A DNA stretch of 56,299 nt from an uncultured Muribaculaceae bacterium (GTDB lineage: Bacteria; Bacteroidota; Bacteroidia; Bacteroidales; Muribaculaceae), in contig CAJUBL010000010.1 of assembly GCA_910584665.1 (NCBI GenBank), positions 1 to 56,299 of the forward strand, read 5' to 3'. Below the pieces are notes generated by a model, which did not search any database, was not told the DNA's origin, and saw nothing but the letters and a program-made list of their open reading frames with translations. A program made the position numbers and the translations under genes. Positions 42,495-51,873 of this stretch are shown piece by piece. How positions within the stretch are numbered: position 1 is the first letter of the stretch; each line of letters begins with the position of its first letter.

Positions 42495-44042
42495 ATGAAA
42501 CGTATCGATTCCCTCATATCACTGGTACAGTCGCTTTCCAAGTCTGAAAAGAAGGCTGTTATGACACGTCTTGTGGGAGACGAATGCAGGACACGGAATT
42601 TTCTTGTCATATATGAGATCATATCTGAGACTCCCCGTATCAAATCGGGCCAGGTGAAGAACCTGTTCCTTGCAAGGTGCCCAAATGGATCTTATGAGGT
42701 CTCGGTCCAGTATCTTTACCGCAGGCTTACCGACACTCTGCTCGCACTGCGCCGGGGCAAAGATATCTATCACGACCTGCTCAACGATATATGCAAGGCC
42801 CGTATGATGTATGACCGATCTCTGTTTCTGGAGTGTTTTGAGACTCTTGGCGAGACAATCGAGCGGGCCCGGCGCTTTGAATACCACGAGGTCGCCAACA
42901 TCGCCATGAAACTTGAGCTGGAATACCTGTTGCGGCTTGATTTTCAGGGCCTGACGGAGAAGGAGCTGTACCACAAGCACTTCGTGCTGAACGAGTCTAT
43001 CAAGAAGATGCGCAAGATCACCGAGCAGTCGTTCCTTCACAACCTGTTGAAGTTCCGTCTGTCACACTATGGCTCGATACGTACGGCACGGCAGAGACAG
43101 GATATGAACGATCTCATGATCAATGAGCTCTATATTTCGTCGTCGGCCGAAGCACAGGGGGAGTTCGAACTGATGAGGAACCACAAACTCTTCCAGGCCA
43201 ATTTCCTTATGGGCACTGGTGATTACCAGGCGGCCCTGAACGTTTTCAGAGAACTCAACCAGCTGTTTGAATCCAACCGGCACCTATGGTTCAATCCTCC
43301 GATCTATTATCTGTCGGTGCTCGAGGGTGTGCTGGACAGTCTGCGGTCAATGGGCAAATATAGCGAGATGCCTTATTTCATGGACAGACTCCGTGCCCTT
43401 ATCGATATGTCCGACTCACCGGAATTCAGGGTCAACGCCATCTGTCTGCTTTTCCAGAACGAACTGTTTCCGTATCTTGATCATGGAGACTTCTCGGAAT
43501 GTATGCGGATCATGGAGCGGTATCGTGATATTCTGTATGATAAGGAGGCCTCACTGACCCCCATACGCAAAAGCGAACTGCTGCTGTATACCGCACTCAT
43601 ATATATAGGAAGGCGCGACTACACGGCGGCGCGGCGACAGATATTGAAAGCGATGATAGACCACAATATCCGCTATCTGCCGCTGATGCGCACGATACGC
43701 CTTGTACGTCTCATCGCCTACTATGAGACTCAGGAGCATGAGTCGATACATCGTGAATCACAGTCGATACTGCGCGGTCTGTCATCGGGCAGGGAACGTA
43801 CGTTCCGTACTGAACGCTTTGTCCTGCGGTTCCTCCGACGTAACAATCTGCCTGTGATGCCAGGTGAGCGCAAAGCACTATGGAACAGCATGATGACCGA
43901 AGTCGCCGAATTGCACGGAGACATCTACGAACAGCAGTTGTTACGCATCTTCGATTTCACAGCATGGGTCGAGTCGAAGATACTGCGCATGCCGCTGAGC
44001 GATGTCATGCACCGCAACGCCTCCGCCCGTTCGCTGTTATAA
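42495..44042 (+). CDS. Alpha-helical protein of unknown function; candidate regulator of the ribose locus
   Basis: A 515-residue, almost wholly helical, charged protein without signal peptide or membrane segment. It starts MKRIDSLISLVQSLSKSEKK, a beginning shared by a large group of Bacteroidota hypothetical proteins. The first 90 residues (SGQVKNLFLARC, SVQYLYRRLTDTLLALRRG) could be a winged-helix-like DNA-binding part; the rest resembles a TPR-like solenoid (FLMGTGDYQAALNVFRELNQ, LIYIGRRDYTAARRQILKAM). In Bacteroides rus loci a regulator gene (rusR) accompanies the ribokinases; position alone makes this the candidate here. I cannot confirm homology. It ends 230 bases before the first ribokinase. 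Confidence 0.75.
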   Translation: MKRIDSLISLVQSLSKSEKKAVMTRLVGDECRTRNFLVIYEIISETPRIKSGQVKNLFLARCPNGSYEVSVQYLYRRLTDTLLALRRGKDIYHDLLNDICKARMMYDRSLFLECFETLGETIERARRFEYHEVANIAMKLELEYLLRLDFQGLTEKELYHKHFVLNESIKKMRKITEQSFLHNLLKFRLSHYGSIRTARQRQDMNDLMINELYISSSAEAQGEFELMRNHKLFQANFLMGTGDYQAALNVFRELNQLFESNRHLWFNPPIYYLSVLEGVLDSLRSMGKYSEMPYFMDRLRALIDMSDSPEFRVNAICLLFQNELFPYLDHGDFSECMRIMERYRDILYDKEASLTPIRKSELLLYTALIYIGRRDYTAARRQILKAMIDHNIRYLPLMRTIRLVRLIAYYETQEHESIHRESQSILRGLSSGRERTFRTERFVLRFLRRNNLPVMPGERKALWNSMMTEVAELHGDIYEQQLLRIFDFTAWVESKILRMPLSDVMHRNASARSLL

Positions 44043-44186
44043 TATGATGCAGACAGCCTGTAGCTGTTATTATAACACAAATTGTATATTTAATACCGTT
44101 TTCCAGATGCTATGATTTATATATTTCAAAGCATTTTTAAAGTGTAATTATATTTATTTAAAGCGTATTATAATTTATTATCTGAT

Positions 44187-44215
44187 TTTGGAATTATATA
44201 ATCGGAATACTTTTG
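44187..44215 (+). promoter_or_regulatory. Promoter of the ribose locus
   Basis: TTTG (44187-44190), a 17-base spacer and TACTTTTG (44208-44215). The -7 box is a full match but the spacing is 2 bases shorter than usual, which would fit a promoter that needs an activator. It heads eight closely spaced genes, the last ending at 56226. The rest of 44043-44186 is AT-rich and shows nothing else. Confidence 0.65.
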
Positions 44216-44272
44216 TATACATGTGCGCGATTCAATTGAATAATTTTACATCGCCAACAAATCTGATAGCAC

Positions 44273-45250
44273 ATGGATACAGAAACTATACGCCGACCCA
44301 AAATAGTGGTCATAGGAAGCTGCAATACCGACATGGTCGTGAAAGCACCCGCATTGCCATTGCCCGGCGAAACCATATTAGGCGGTACATTCAGCATGAA
44401 CCCCGGAGGAAAAGGTGCCAATCAGGCCATTGCGGCGGCACGTCTCGGCGCCGATGTGACATTCATCTCGAAAATAGGTTATGATCTCTACGGTCTGAAC
44501 GCCGTTGAGATATACAGGTCTGAGCGCATCAATACCGAGTATATTTTCACCGATCCCAAACATCCGAGCGGTGTGGCACTGATCTCGGTCGACTATTCAG
44601 GCGAGAACAGTATTATTGTCGCTCCCGGGGCCAGCCGCTCGCTGACGCCGGAGGATATCGACAAGGCCGAGGCCCGGATTGCTGACGCCGATATCGTACT
44701 GATGCAGCTCGAGATACCGGTCGAGACAGTTGAATACGCGGCCGCCATGGCCAGAAAATATGGAGTTTCGGTTGTTCTGAATCCTGCTCCGGCCGCAATT
44801 CTCAGCGAGGCACTGCTTCATAATGTCGGAGTGATACTTCCCAACCGGCTTGAGGCCGAAATGCTTTCCGGTATAAAGGTCAATGACGAGCAGACGGCAT
44901 GGCTCGCTTCCAGAGCTATCGGCAACAAAGGTATAGGCGATGTGGTGATAACACTGGGTCGTGACGGAGCCTTTGTGAAGGACAACGACGAGTATACCAT
45001 GATTCCGGCATGCAATGTCGAGGCCGTTGATACCACAGGTGCAGGCGACGTATTCTGCGGTGCGTTCAGTGTGTGCCTCGCCAGGGGACTGCCTCTTAAA
45101 GAGTGTGCCGAGTTTGCCAACACGGCCGCATCCATAGCCATCACACGCATCGGTGCGCAGAGCGCCATTCCATACATGTCCGAGGTGAACCTCGCCATCG
45201 GCAGACAACGTCGCGAAACCTCCGGAGACACCGAAAGCGCAGATTATTGA
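44273..45250 (+). CDS. Ribokinase, first of two
   Basis: A 325-residue PfkB-family kinase phosphorylating ribose at C5 in the cytoplasm. Ribokinase signatures: VVIGSCNTDMVVKAPALPLP, MNPGGKGANQAIAAARLGA (substrate lid), VLMQLEIPVETVEYAA, VVLNPAPAA, LPNRLEAEML and the catalytic DTTGAGDVFCGAF (about 253-265). The C-terminal tail after SAIPY is about 20 residues longer and more polar than that of the second copy. First gene of the ribose operon; 102 bases before its paralogue. Duplicate ribokinases are a hallmark of the rus locus of B. thetaiotaomicron. Confidence 0.92.
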   Translation: MDTETIRRPKIVVIGSCNTDMVVKAPALPLPGETILGGTFSMNPGGKGANQAIAAARLGADVTFISKIGYDLYGLNAVEIYRSERINTEYIFTDPKHPSGVALISVDYSGENSIIVAPGASRSLTPEDIDKAEARIADADIVLMQLEIPVETVEYAAAMARKYGVSVVLNPAPAAILSEALLHNVGVILPNRLEAEMLSGIKVNDEQTAWLASRAIGNKGIGDVVITLGRDGAFVKDNDEYTMIPACNVEAVDTTGAGDVFCGAFSVCLARGLPLKECAEFANTAASIAITRIGAQSAIPYMSEVNLAIGRQRRETSGDTESADY

Positions 45251-45352
45251 TCCGGCTTCTCCACGCCGCAAAGATGCCGCGCAAAGAAATATCAGGTCAG
45301 GAATGTTTATATCAGACACTTACATTAACTTAATCAAATCACATTATCAGCA

Positions 45353-46264
45353 ATGAAAGTATTAGTAGCAGGAAGTTCAAACGTGGATCTTGTCGCGAGG
45401 GTAAAGAAATTTCCCACTCCCGGCGAGACCATAGGTGGCGCCCGGTTCATGCGGAATCTCGGCGGGAAGGGAGCCAATCAGGCTGTAGCGGCGGCACGCA
45501 TGGGCGGAGACGTGACATTTGTCACATCACTTGGAAACGATGCCTATGCCGGGAGTATCCGCGAGGCATTCGCCAGAGAGGGTATCGAGACAGGCCACAT
45601 AACCGAAGATCAGGCAAATCCTACAGGCACGGCGATAATACTCGTCACCGACTCAGGCGAAAACTGCATCGTGGTAGCTCCCGGAGCCAACAGTTCGCTC
45701 ACGCCCGATACTATACCCTGTATAGATACCCTCATAGACGAAGCCGACATCATCGTGCTGCAGGCTGAGATTCCATACGGGACAAATAAATTCATTGCAC
45801 AGAAAGCATTTTCAAAAGGTAAAAAAGTTTTGTTTAATCCGGCTCCGGCATGCCATATCGACCCGGAGTTCATGAAAGCGATCTCCATTCTTGTGGTCAA
45901 CGAAACAGAGGCCTCATTCATATCCGGAATCAGGTATGACTGTCTCAACATCGAGGAGATAGCCGACGCTCTGATCAGGGCCGGAGCGCCGGAGGTCGTG
46001 ATCACACTGGGAAGTCAGGGCGTATACATGAAAAACAGCACCTCCGCCGTCATGATCCCTGCCCGTAAAGTGGATGTCGTCGATACGACAGCGGCCGGCG
46101 ACACTTTCTGCGGGGCACTCGCAGTAATGTGCGCTGGCCGGGATCTTGACAGGAAAGCACTCGAATTCGCCAACACAGCGGCCTCGCTTACTGTCACAAA
46201 AGCCGGTGCCATATCTTCAATACCATATCTCGACGAAGTAAAAAAACTAATATCAACCACTTAA
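45353..46264 (+). CDS. Ribokinase, second of two
   Basis: A 303-residue ribokinase paralogue: VLVAGSSNVDLVARVKKFPT, MRNLGGKGANQAVAAARMGG, IIVLQAEIPYGTNKFIA, VLFNPAPACHIDPEF, LVVNETEASFISG and the catalytic DTTAAGDTFCGAL (about 243-255), with Ala for the usual first Gly of the anion hole. That change is also seen in other active PfkB kinases. The NATE-like segment VNETEA differs from PNRLEA in the first copy, so substrate or regulation may differ (for example ribose versus deoxyribose). It is followed 10 bases later by the IPT lipoprotein. Confidence 0.92.
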   Translation: MKVLVAGSSNVDLVARVKKFPTPGETIGGARFMRNLGGKGANQAVAAARMGGDVTFVTSLGNDAYAGSIREAFAREGIETGHITEDQANPTGTAIILVTDSGENCIVVAPGANSSLTPDTIPCIDTLIDEADIIVLQAEIPYGTNKFIAQKAFSKGKKVLFNPAPACHIDPEFMKAISILVVNETEASFISGIRYDCLNIEEIADALIRAGAPEVVITLGSQGVYMKNSTSAVMIPARKVDVVDTTAAGDTFCGALAVMCAGRDLDRKALEFANTAASLTVTKAGAISSIPYLDEVKKLISTT

Positions 46265-46274
46265 AATCATTATC

Positions 46275-47441
46275 ATGAAAATGCTACCAAGAGTTCTCGC
46301 TCTTTATGTGCTTGCGGGAGTGGCTGCATGCGGTCTCAATGCATGCGACGATGATGACACCGCCGTTGCGGTGCCGGTCGCTCCTATCCTTAAGGAAGTA
46401 ACCCTACCCGGCGAGAAAGATATTGTGCCGGGCGGCGAGATCCGGATCCAGGGTCTGGGATTCTCCAGTGAAGACAATGTGATTCTCATCGACGCGTCGG
46501 GAAAGGAAGAATCAATTCCTGTCTCTGAAGTCACCGATTATCACATCAAGGTAATAATACCGGTATCGGCCGGCGGAGACTATAAGGTCGCCATCGAACG
46601 CGCCGGCAAACGTACGGTGCTCAGCGGCACACTGCGTGTACCCATGATCGTACCTCTCACCGATGTGGTGCTTCCGGCCGCGGCCATAGCACGTGACGGC
46701 AAGGTGTCTATACAGGGAAAGGGATTCGCTCAGGGAGACAAGGCTGTACTGTTCTCAGGCTTCTATCCTGCCGGAGTGGAATTCGAGGCTCCGCTCACAC
46801 TCACCCCTGAGGGCGCGGAGTTCACACTGCCGGCCAATACATATGGCGTGAACTCGGTAATTATCGAGCGCGGCGACCGCAAGAGCAATATCGGCACCGT
46901 CACCATAGCCACTAATGTAGGTGACAGGCTGGGCGGCGGAGTCGTATACTGGGTCGACGGAAACAAAGCACATGGTTTTATTGTAAACATGACCAATATC
47001 GGCAGCGGTACTGATCAGTTCGGTCCGGAGCGGGACCTGTCGGACAAGGTTGCATTCGGTTCGGACATGGGTACAGGTAAAGACAATACCGACAAGTATG
47101 TCGCCAAGTATGAGTCTCTCGTCGAGGCCAACGGCTGGCCTGAGTGGGTTGGCGTCAGGGTCGCCGCACAGATTGCCCGCGACAACAGCGCCACTGCTCC
47201 CGAAGGTGTCTATACCGACTGGTTTCTACCTTCACGCCAGGAGCTTATAGAAGTCTTCAGGGTCAAGAAACTTCTCGCTGAGAAAGGTGTCAGCATAGCC
47301 CCCAACAACTACTGGACATCGACCGAGGATCAGGGGTGGTCGGCTTTCTATGTCAATTTCTATGAGGAGACCAACCTCATATCGGAGATCTGCAGCAAGA
47401 GCGGCTGGAAGATCGGAGTCCTGCCCGTACGCTCTTATTAA
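46275..47441 (+). CDS. IPT-domain lipoprotein with Lcl/DUF1566-like C-terminal domain
   Basis: A 388-residue lipoprotein with two possible lipobox cysteines (VAAC, about 19, and LNAC, about 24), followed by acidic DDDD. Two IPT/TIG-like beta domains come next (about 35-120, ITLPG-type start with GEIRIQGLGFSSEDNVILID; about 125-215, GKVSIQGKGFAQGDKAVLF). The C-terminal 170 residues look like the Lcl_C/DUF1566 fold: YTDWFLPSRQELIEVF, YWTSTEDQGWSAFYVNFYE and VLPVRSY. Probably a surface ligand-binding protein of the ribose system. Unlike most SGBP genes it precedes SusC. No enzyme motif seen. Confidence 0.8.
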   Translation: MKMLPRVLALYVLAGVAACGLNACDDDDTAVAVPVAPILKEVTLPGEKDIVPGGEIRIQGLGFSSEDNVILIDASGKEESIPVSEVTDYHIKVIIPVSAGGDYKVAIERAGKRTVLSGTLRVPMIVPLTDVVLPAAAIARDGKVSIQGKGFAQGDKAVLFSGFYPAGVEFEAPLTLTPEGAEFTLPANTYGVNSVIIERGDRKSNIGTVTIATNVGDRLGGGVVYWVDGNKAHGFIVNMTNIGSGTDQFGPERDLSDKVAFGSDMGTGKDNTDKYVAKYESLVEANGWPEWVGVRVAAQIARDNSATAPEGVYTDWFLPSRQELIEVFRVKKLLAEKGVSIAPNNYWTSTEDQGWSAFYVNFYEETNLISEICSKSGWKIGVLPVRSY

Positions 47442-47465
47442 ATTCAAACCAGTGAAACGAATATC

Positions 47466-50414
47466 ATGAAACGTCATATATTATATCTGTTATCAGTATT
47501 GATAGGCTGTGCCATACTGCAGGCCCGGACCATCAGTGTAACCGGAACCGTAACCGGTCCGGATGATGAGCCTATACCGGGCGTGGTAGTATCCGTGGCC
47601 GGAAAGAAAGCAAACACCGTCACCAATGTCGACGGATTATATCAGATCAAAGCCGACCAAGGCCAGACTCTCGAGTTCCAGTTTATCGGAATGGCCCGGC
47701 GCAGCATAACGGTAGGCGACCGGTCCGTTATAGACGTGAAGCTTGAGGCCGAAGCCACGATGCTTGACGAAGTTGTAGCCATCGGTTATGGTGTATCTAA
47801 AAAGAGCGACCTCACGGGATCGGTATCATCAATCAAGTCGGAGGAACTCTCCAATGCCAGGATCGGAACCGTAACCAGTGCTCTGCAGGGTCTGGCGGCC
47901 GGTGTGCAGGTTACCATAGGATCGGCTAAGCCGGGCGGTGACGCTTCGGTGGTCATACGTGGCGTGGGTACGCTTAATGCCGGGAGCACTCCGTTATATA
48001 TCGTCGACGGCGTACCCGTGCAGGATGGCCTGCAGGACCTCTCGGCCAACGATATAGAGTCCATCGAGGTACTGAAAGACGCATCGTCGGCCTCGATCTA
48101 CGGTTCGCGCGGATCGAACGGTGTTGTCATCGTGACCACAAAGAAAGGCAATACCGGTAAGGCCCGTGTCACAATAAACGCTACCTACGGTATCCAGAAG
48201 ATGCTCAACAAGCAGGACCTGATGAATGCCCAGCAGTACTATGAGCTGGTATCGATGGCCAAGCCCGACTATAAATGGACATCGGCTGAACTGCGACTGC
48301 TGAGCCGCGGCGAGTCGACCGACTGGCAGGACGCCGTGACACAGGACGGCAGTTTCCAGAACTATAACATCTCGATTTCGGGAGGTAAGAATGACACCAA
48401 TCATTTCTTTGGAGTCGACTGGTATGACCAGACAGGTACTATACGAAACTCGTCGTTTGAGAAGCTTACCGTGCGGTACAATGTCGATTCCCGTATCAAC
48501 GACTGGCTCAGCTATGGTGTGCGCGCCAATTTCATAGAGTCGACACTGAAAAATATCAACGAGGAGTCGGACCCCAGCTACGGAACATTCCACAGTGCCA
48601 TCACAGCCCAGCCGACAGCTCCTATATACAACGAGGATGGCAGTTATTTTGACGGTTTCCTGAATACAAAAGCCAATCCTGTCGCCATTGTCGATCTGCT
48701 CGACCGAACAACGAGCAAGACCCGTATAGTAGGATCGGCCTACATCGAGATCGAACCGGTAAAGAACCTGAAGATACGCAGTGACAACGGTGGCGAGATC
48801 GTGATGTACCGCGTCAAGAACTATGAGGACGGACGTATGGGCCAACATTATAACGCATCGGGCCACGCCAACGTCATGACCAACAAGAAAGGCTATTACC
48901 AGACTGAGAATACTGTCACCTACTCGTTCAGCCTCACGGATAAACACCGTTTCTCGGTAATGGGCGGATTCTCGGCCTCGAAGACAAGCTACGAGGAGGT
49001 GACGGCCGACTCCAAGGACCTGTCCCCGATACTCAAGTACAACAATCTCGGAGGCGCCGCAGAGCATGGCCCCAACGGATCTTTCGCCGTGTCGTCGAGT
49101 CTCGTATCGTTCTACGGACGTCTCAACTATAACTTCGACAACCGCTACCTTGCCACAGTCACAATGCGTGGCGACGGTTCATCCAAGTTCGCTCCCGGCC
49201 ACCGCTGGGGATACTTCCCGTCGCTGGCTCTGGCATGGCGTGCATCAGAAGAAAGCTTCATCAAGGAGAACACCGATATCATTTCCAACCTCAAGCTACG
49301 GCTCAGCGTAGGCCGTCTCGGCAACCAGAACATATCGGAATTTGCCTATGCCGCACGTGTAGCCCTCGGCGGTTCCTCGCCAAGCTACATATTCGGTGAC
49401 GCCCTTGTAAGCGGTTCAGTACAGTCATCGATCCCTAACCCTGAACTCACCTGGGAGAAAGCCAATCAGCTTGATCTCGGAATCGATTTCGGCCTGTTCA
49501 ACCACCGCATCTCAGGCACTGTCGAGACCTACTACAAGCGCACGACCGATCTGCTGTGGAGCGTACCTCTGCCGCTGGAATCGGGATACGGCACATCACT
49601 TACCAATATCGGCAAGATCGACAACAAGGGTATTGAGTTCACTCTCAGCACACTCAATATAAATACAAAAAATTTCACATGGCAGACATCGTTCATGATC
49701 TCGTTCAACGACAACAAGATCAAAGAACTCTACGACGGTAAGACCGACGTGAACAAAAGCCTCTTCACCGGACGGCCGATAGCCCAGATATACTGTCTGA
49801 AATCTCTCGGCATATGGCAGGCCAACGAGGCCGCACAGGCCGCACGCTACAATGCCCAGCCCGGCGACCGCAAGATATATGACGCCGACAACAACGGCGT
49901 TATCAATGGCGATGACCGCCAGTTCTGCGGCACGTATACTCCGAAGTACTTCGGCAGTTTCTCCAATACCTTTACATACAAAGGATTTGATCTGACCGCC
50001 TTCTTCACATTCGCCGGCGGGCACATGATCAACAATTCACTGCGTGCCTCGCTCAATTCGTTCAACGTATGGGGCAACATGAGCGAGAACTACTACAAGT
50101 ATTACTGGCGTCAGGACAGGCCCAACAACAAGTATCCCGCCCCTCGTGTAGGCAGTGCCTATGCCGACGGTGCCGGAACAGACGCAAACATGCAGAAGGG
50201 CGATTACCTGAGACTGCGCAATCTCGAACTGGGCTACACACTGCCCGACCAGACCCTGCGTGCGATGAGGATGACAAAACTACGTGTGTTCTTCTCGGTA
50301 CAGAACCTGTTCACTGCCACCGAGTTTACCGGTTTTGACGTCGAGTCGAGCAACAACACTAACCCCTACCCGAACTCCCGCAGTTTCATCGGCGGCATAT
50401 CGGTCAATTTCTAA
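47466..50414 (+). CDS. SusC-family TonB-dependent transporter of the ribose locus
   Basis: A 982-residue SusC protein. Signal peptide (about 1-20, ending LQARTISVTG); carboxypeptidase-D-like domain (about 22-105, VTGPDDEPIPGVVVSVAG); plug (about 110-235) with DEVVAIGYGVSKKSDLTG, GGDASVVIRGVGTLNAGSTP, LYIVDGVPVQDG and IESIEVLKDASSASIYGSRG; beta-barrel ending NSRSFIGGISVNF. It should take up ribose-containing nucleosides or oligosaccharides with SusD, encoded 17 bases later. It is only distantly like the other SusC in this window, so the two transport different ligands. Confidence 0.96.
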   Translation: MKRHILYLLSVLIGCAILQARTISVTGTVTGPDDEPIPGVVVSVAGKKANTVTNVDGLYQIKADQGQTLEFQFIGMARRSITVGDRSVIDVKLEAEATMLDEVVAIGYGVSKKSDLTGSVSSIKSEELSNARIGTVTSALQGLAAGVQVTIGSAKPGGDASVVIRGVGTLNAGSTPLYIVDGVPVQDGLQDLSANDIESIEVLKDASSASIYGSRGSNGVVIVTTKKGNTGKARVTINATYGIQKMLNKQDLMNAQQYYELVSMAKPDYKWTSAELRLLSRGESTDWQDAVTQDGSFQNYNISISGGKNDTNHFFGVDWYDQTGTIRNSSFEKLTVRYNVDSRINDWLSYGVRANFIESTLKNINEESDPSYGTFHSAITAQPTAPIYNEDGSYFDGFLNTKANPVAIVDLLDRTTSKTRIVGSAYIEIEPVKNLKIRSDNGGEIVMYRVKNYEDGRMGQHYNASGHANVMTNKKGYYQTENTVTYSFSLTDKHRFSVMGGFSASKTSYEEVTADSKDLSPILKYNNLGGAAEHGPNGSFAVSSSLVSFYGRLNYNFDNRYLATVTMRGDGSSKFAPGHRWGYFPSLALAWRASEESFIKENTDIISNLKLRLSVGRLGNQNISEFAYAARVALGGSSPSYIFGDALVSGSVQSSIPNPELTWEKANQLDLGIDFGLFNHRISGTVETYYKRTTDLLWSVPLPLESGYGTSLTNIGKIDNKGIEFTLSTLNINTKNFTWQTSFMISFNDNKIKELYDGKTDVNKSLFTGRPIAQIYCLKSLGIWQANEAAQAARYNAQPGDRKIYDADNNGVINGDDRQFCGTYTPKYFGSFSNTFTYKGFDLTAFFTFAGGHMINNSLRASLNSFNVWGNMSENYYKYYWRQDRPNNKYPAPRVGSAYADGAGTDANMQKGDYLRLRNLELGYTLPDQTLRAMRMTKLRVFFSVQNLFTATEFTGFDVESSNNTNPYPNSRSFIGGISVNF

Positions 50415-50431
50415 TAACTAAATTCTGATTC

Positions 50432-51847
50432 ATGAAAAAGCTATTTATCATACCCGCTCTCTTAGGTCTGGCGCTGACTTCATGCGACAGCTATCTCGAC
50501 CTCGAGCCCAAAAGCGTACTGACACCCGACAATGCCTACCAGACTCCATCTGACTGGGAGAAAGCCCTGTACGGAGCCTACGGATCACTTCAGGAAGTGT
50601 TTGTCGGCAAGTATACCATCACTCTCGGCGAGTTCGGTACCGACGAAGTCATACCGTTCGACATGGGATGGGCCGCATACTCTCAGCTGCACTACTATAC
50701 ATTCTCGGCAGGACATGAATTCCTCGACAACCATTACCGGGTGTGTTACGAGGGCATAAAACGCTGTAACGGTGTGCTGGACATGCCGGCCGGAGCCGTA
50801 TCGGCCGAGACATACAACAGTATCATCATGCAGGCACGCTTCCTGCGCGGTGTATACTATTTCTCTCTCGTGAAGATGTATGGCGGCGTACCGCTGTGGC
50901 TCAAAGCTTCGATCGACAAGGACAATATCATGATTCCACGCGCCACTGTCGATCAGGTCTACGAAGCTATCGTGGACGACCTGAAAGCCGCGCTCGGACT
51001 CCCCGACACATGGACCGCTCCACAGGACAAGGGACGTGTGACCGGTTCTGCGGCAAAAGCCATGCTGGCAAGGGTCTACCTGCAGTGGGGCAAGCACCGT
51101 GAAGCACTGGAATACTGCAACATGCTTGACGGAAAATTCCGGCTCTATGATAATCTGAAAGACATCTTCGATCCTAAGAACAAGAATCAGGAGATCGAGA
51201 ATATCTTCGAGATACAGTTCAAGCACTCCGGTGCATGGGGACTCGAGGGAAGCCTGCAGGCCAACTACTGGGGCCCGCGCGGTGTAGGCGGCCCAACGGC
51301 CTTCGGCGGATGGGGCGGATTTGGTCCCACGCGCTATCTCTACGACTCGTATGATGCTAAAGACAAACGCCGCGACGCATACTTTTTCACAGAATTCGGA
51401 GGCGTGGTACAGGATCCGCCGTCGACAAGCAAATTCTTCGATTCAGAGTATGGCAATGAGATCGAGGATGACAACGTCAACTACATAATGATACGCTATG
51501 CCGATGTCCTGCTCATGAAGGCCGAGGCTCTGAACGCCATGGGCGATACCTCCAACGACAAATATGACGCTGTCAACCAGATACGGCGCCGCGCCGGGCT
51601 GGACGACATCACTGCCTCAATGAACCTGAGCAAGGAAGACTTCGCCGGCCTCGTGCTCGAGGAACGTCTGCACGAACTCTGCTGCGAGCATGTGCGCCGC
51701 GACGATCTGGTACGTCATGGAAAACTGGTCGAATACATGCGGGACCACGCGGGAGTCACCCTGCAGCCACACCATGTCCTCTACCCCATACCCCAGGCAG
51801 CAATGGATGCCAACGAGGCCATCAGCGAGAACAACCCCGGATACTGA
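50432..51847 (+). CDS. SusD-family lipoprotein of the ribose locus
   Basis: A 471-residue RagB/SusD protein: lipobox ALTSC (Cys about 18), DSYLDLEPKSVLTPDNAYQT, ALYGAYGSLQEVF, MQARFLRGVYYFSLVKMYGG with VPLWLKA, KAMLARVYLQWGKHREALEY, IRYADVLLMKAEALNAMGD, INQIRRRAGL-type block (NQIRRRAGLDDI) and VLEERLHELCCEHVRRDDLVRHG, ending in the usual LYPIPQAAMDANEAISENNPGY-like tail. Binds the ligand on the cell surface over the SusC channel. Confidence 0.95.
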   Translation: MKKLFIIPALLGLALTSCDSYLDLEPKSVLTPDNAYQTPSDWEKALYGAYGSLQEVFVGKYTITLGEFGTDEVIPFDMGWAAYSQLHYYTFSAGHEFLDNHYRVCYEGIKRCNGVLDMPAGAVSAETYNSIIMQARFLRGVYYFSLVKMYGGVPLWLKASIDKDNIMIPRATVDQVYEAIVDDLKAALGLPDTWTAPQDKGRVTGSAAKAMLARVYLQWGKHREALEYCNMLDGKFRLYDNLKDIFDPKNKNQEIENIFEIQFKHSGAWGLEGSLQANYWGPRGVGGPTAFGGWGGFGPTRYLYDSYDAKDKRRDAYFFTEFGGVVQDPPSTSKFFDSEYGNEIEDDNVNYIMIRYADVLLMKAEALNAMGDTSNDKYDAVNQIRRRAGLDDITASMNLSKEDFAGLVLEERLHELCCEHVRRDDLVRHGKLVEYMRDHAGVTLQPHHVLYPIPQAAMDANEAISENNPGY

Positions 51848-51873
51848 TTTAAATCTCACTACAACAATTCAAC

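Noticed and set aside
47994..49067. A 357-codon open frame antisense to SusC
   Set aside because: It lies wholly inside a well-conserved SusC gene on the other strand, has no family features, and such shadows are common in codon-biased genes.
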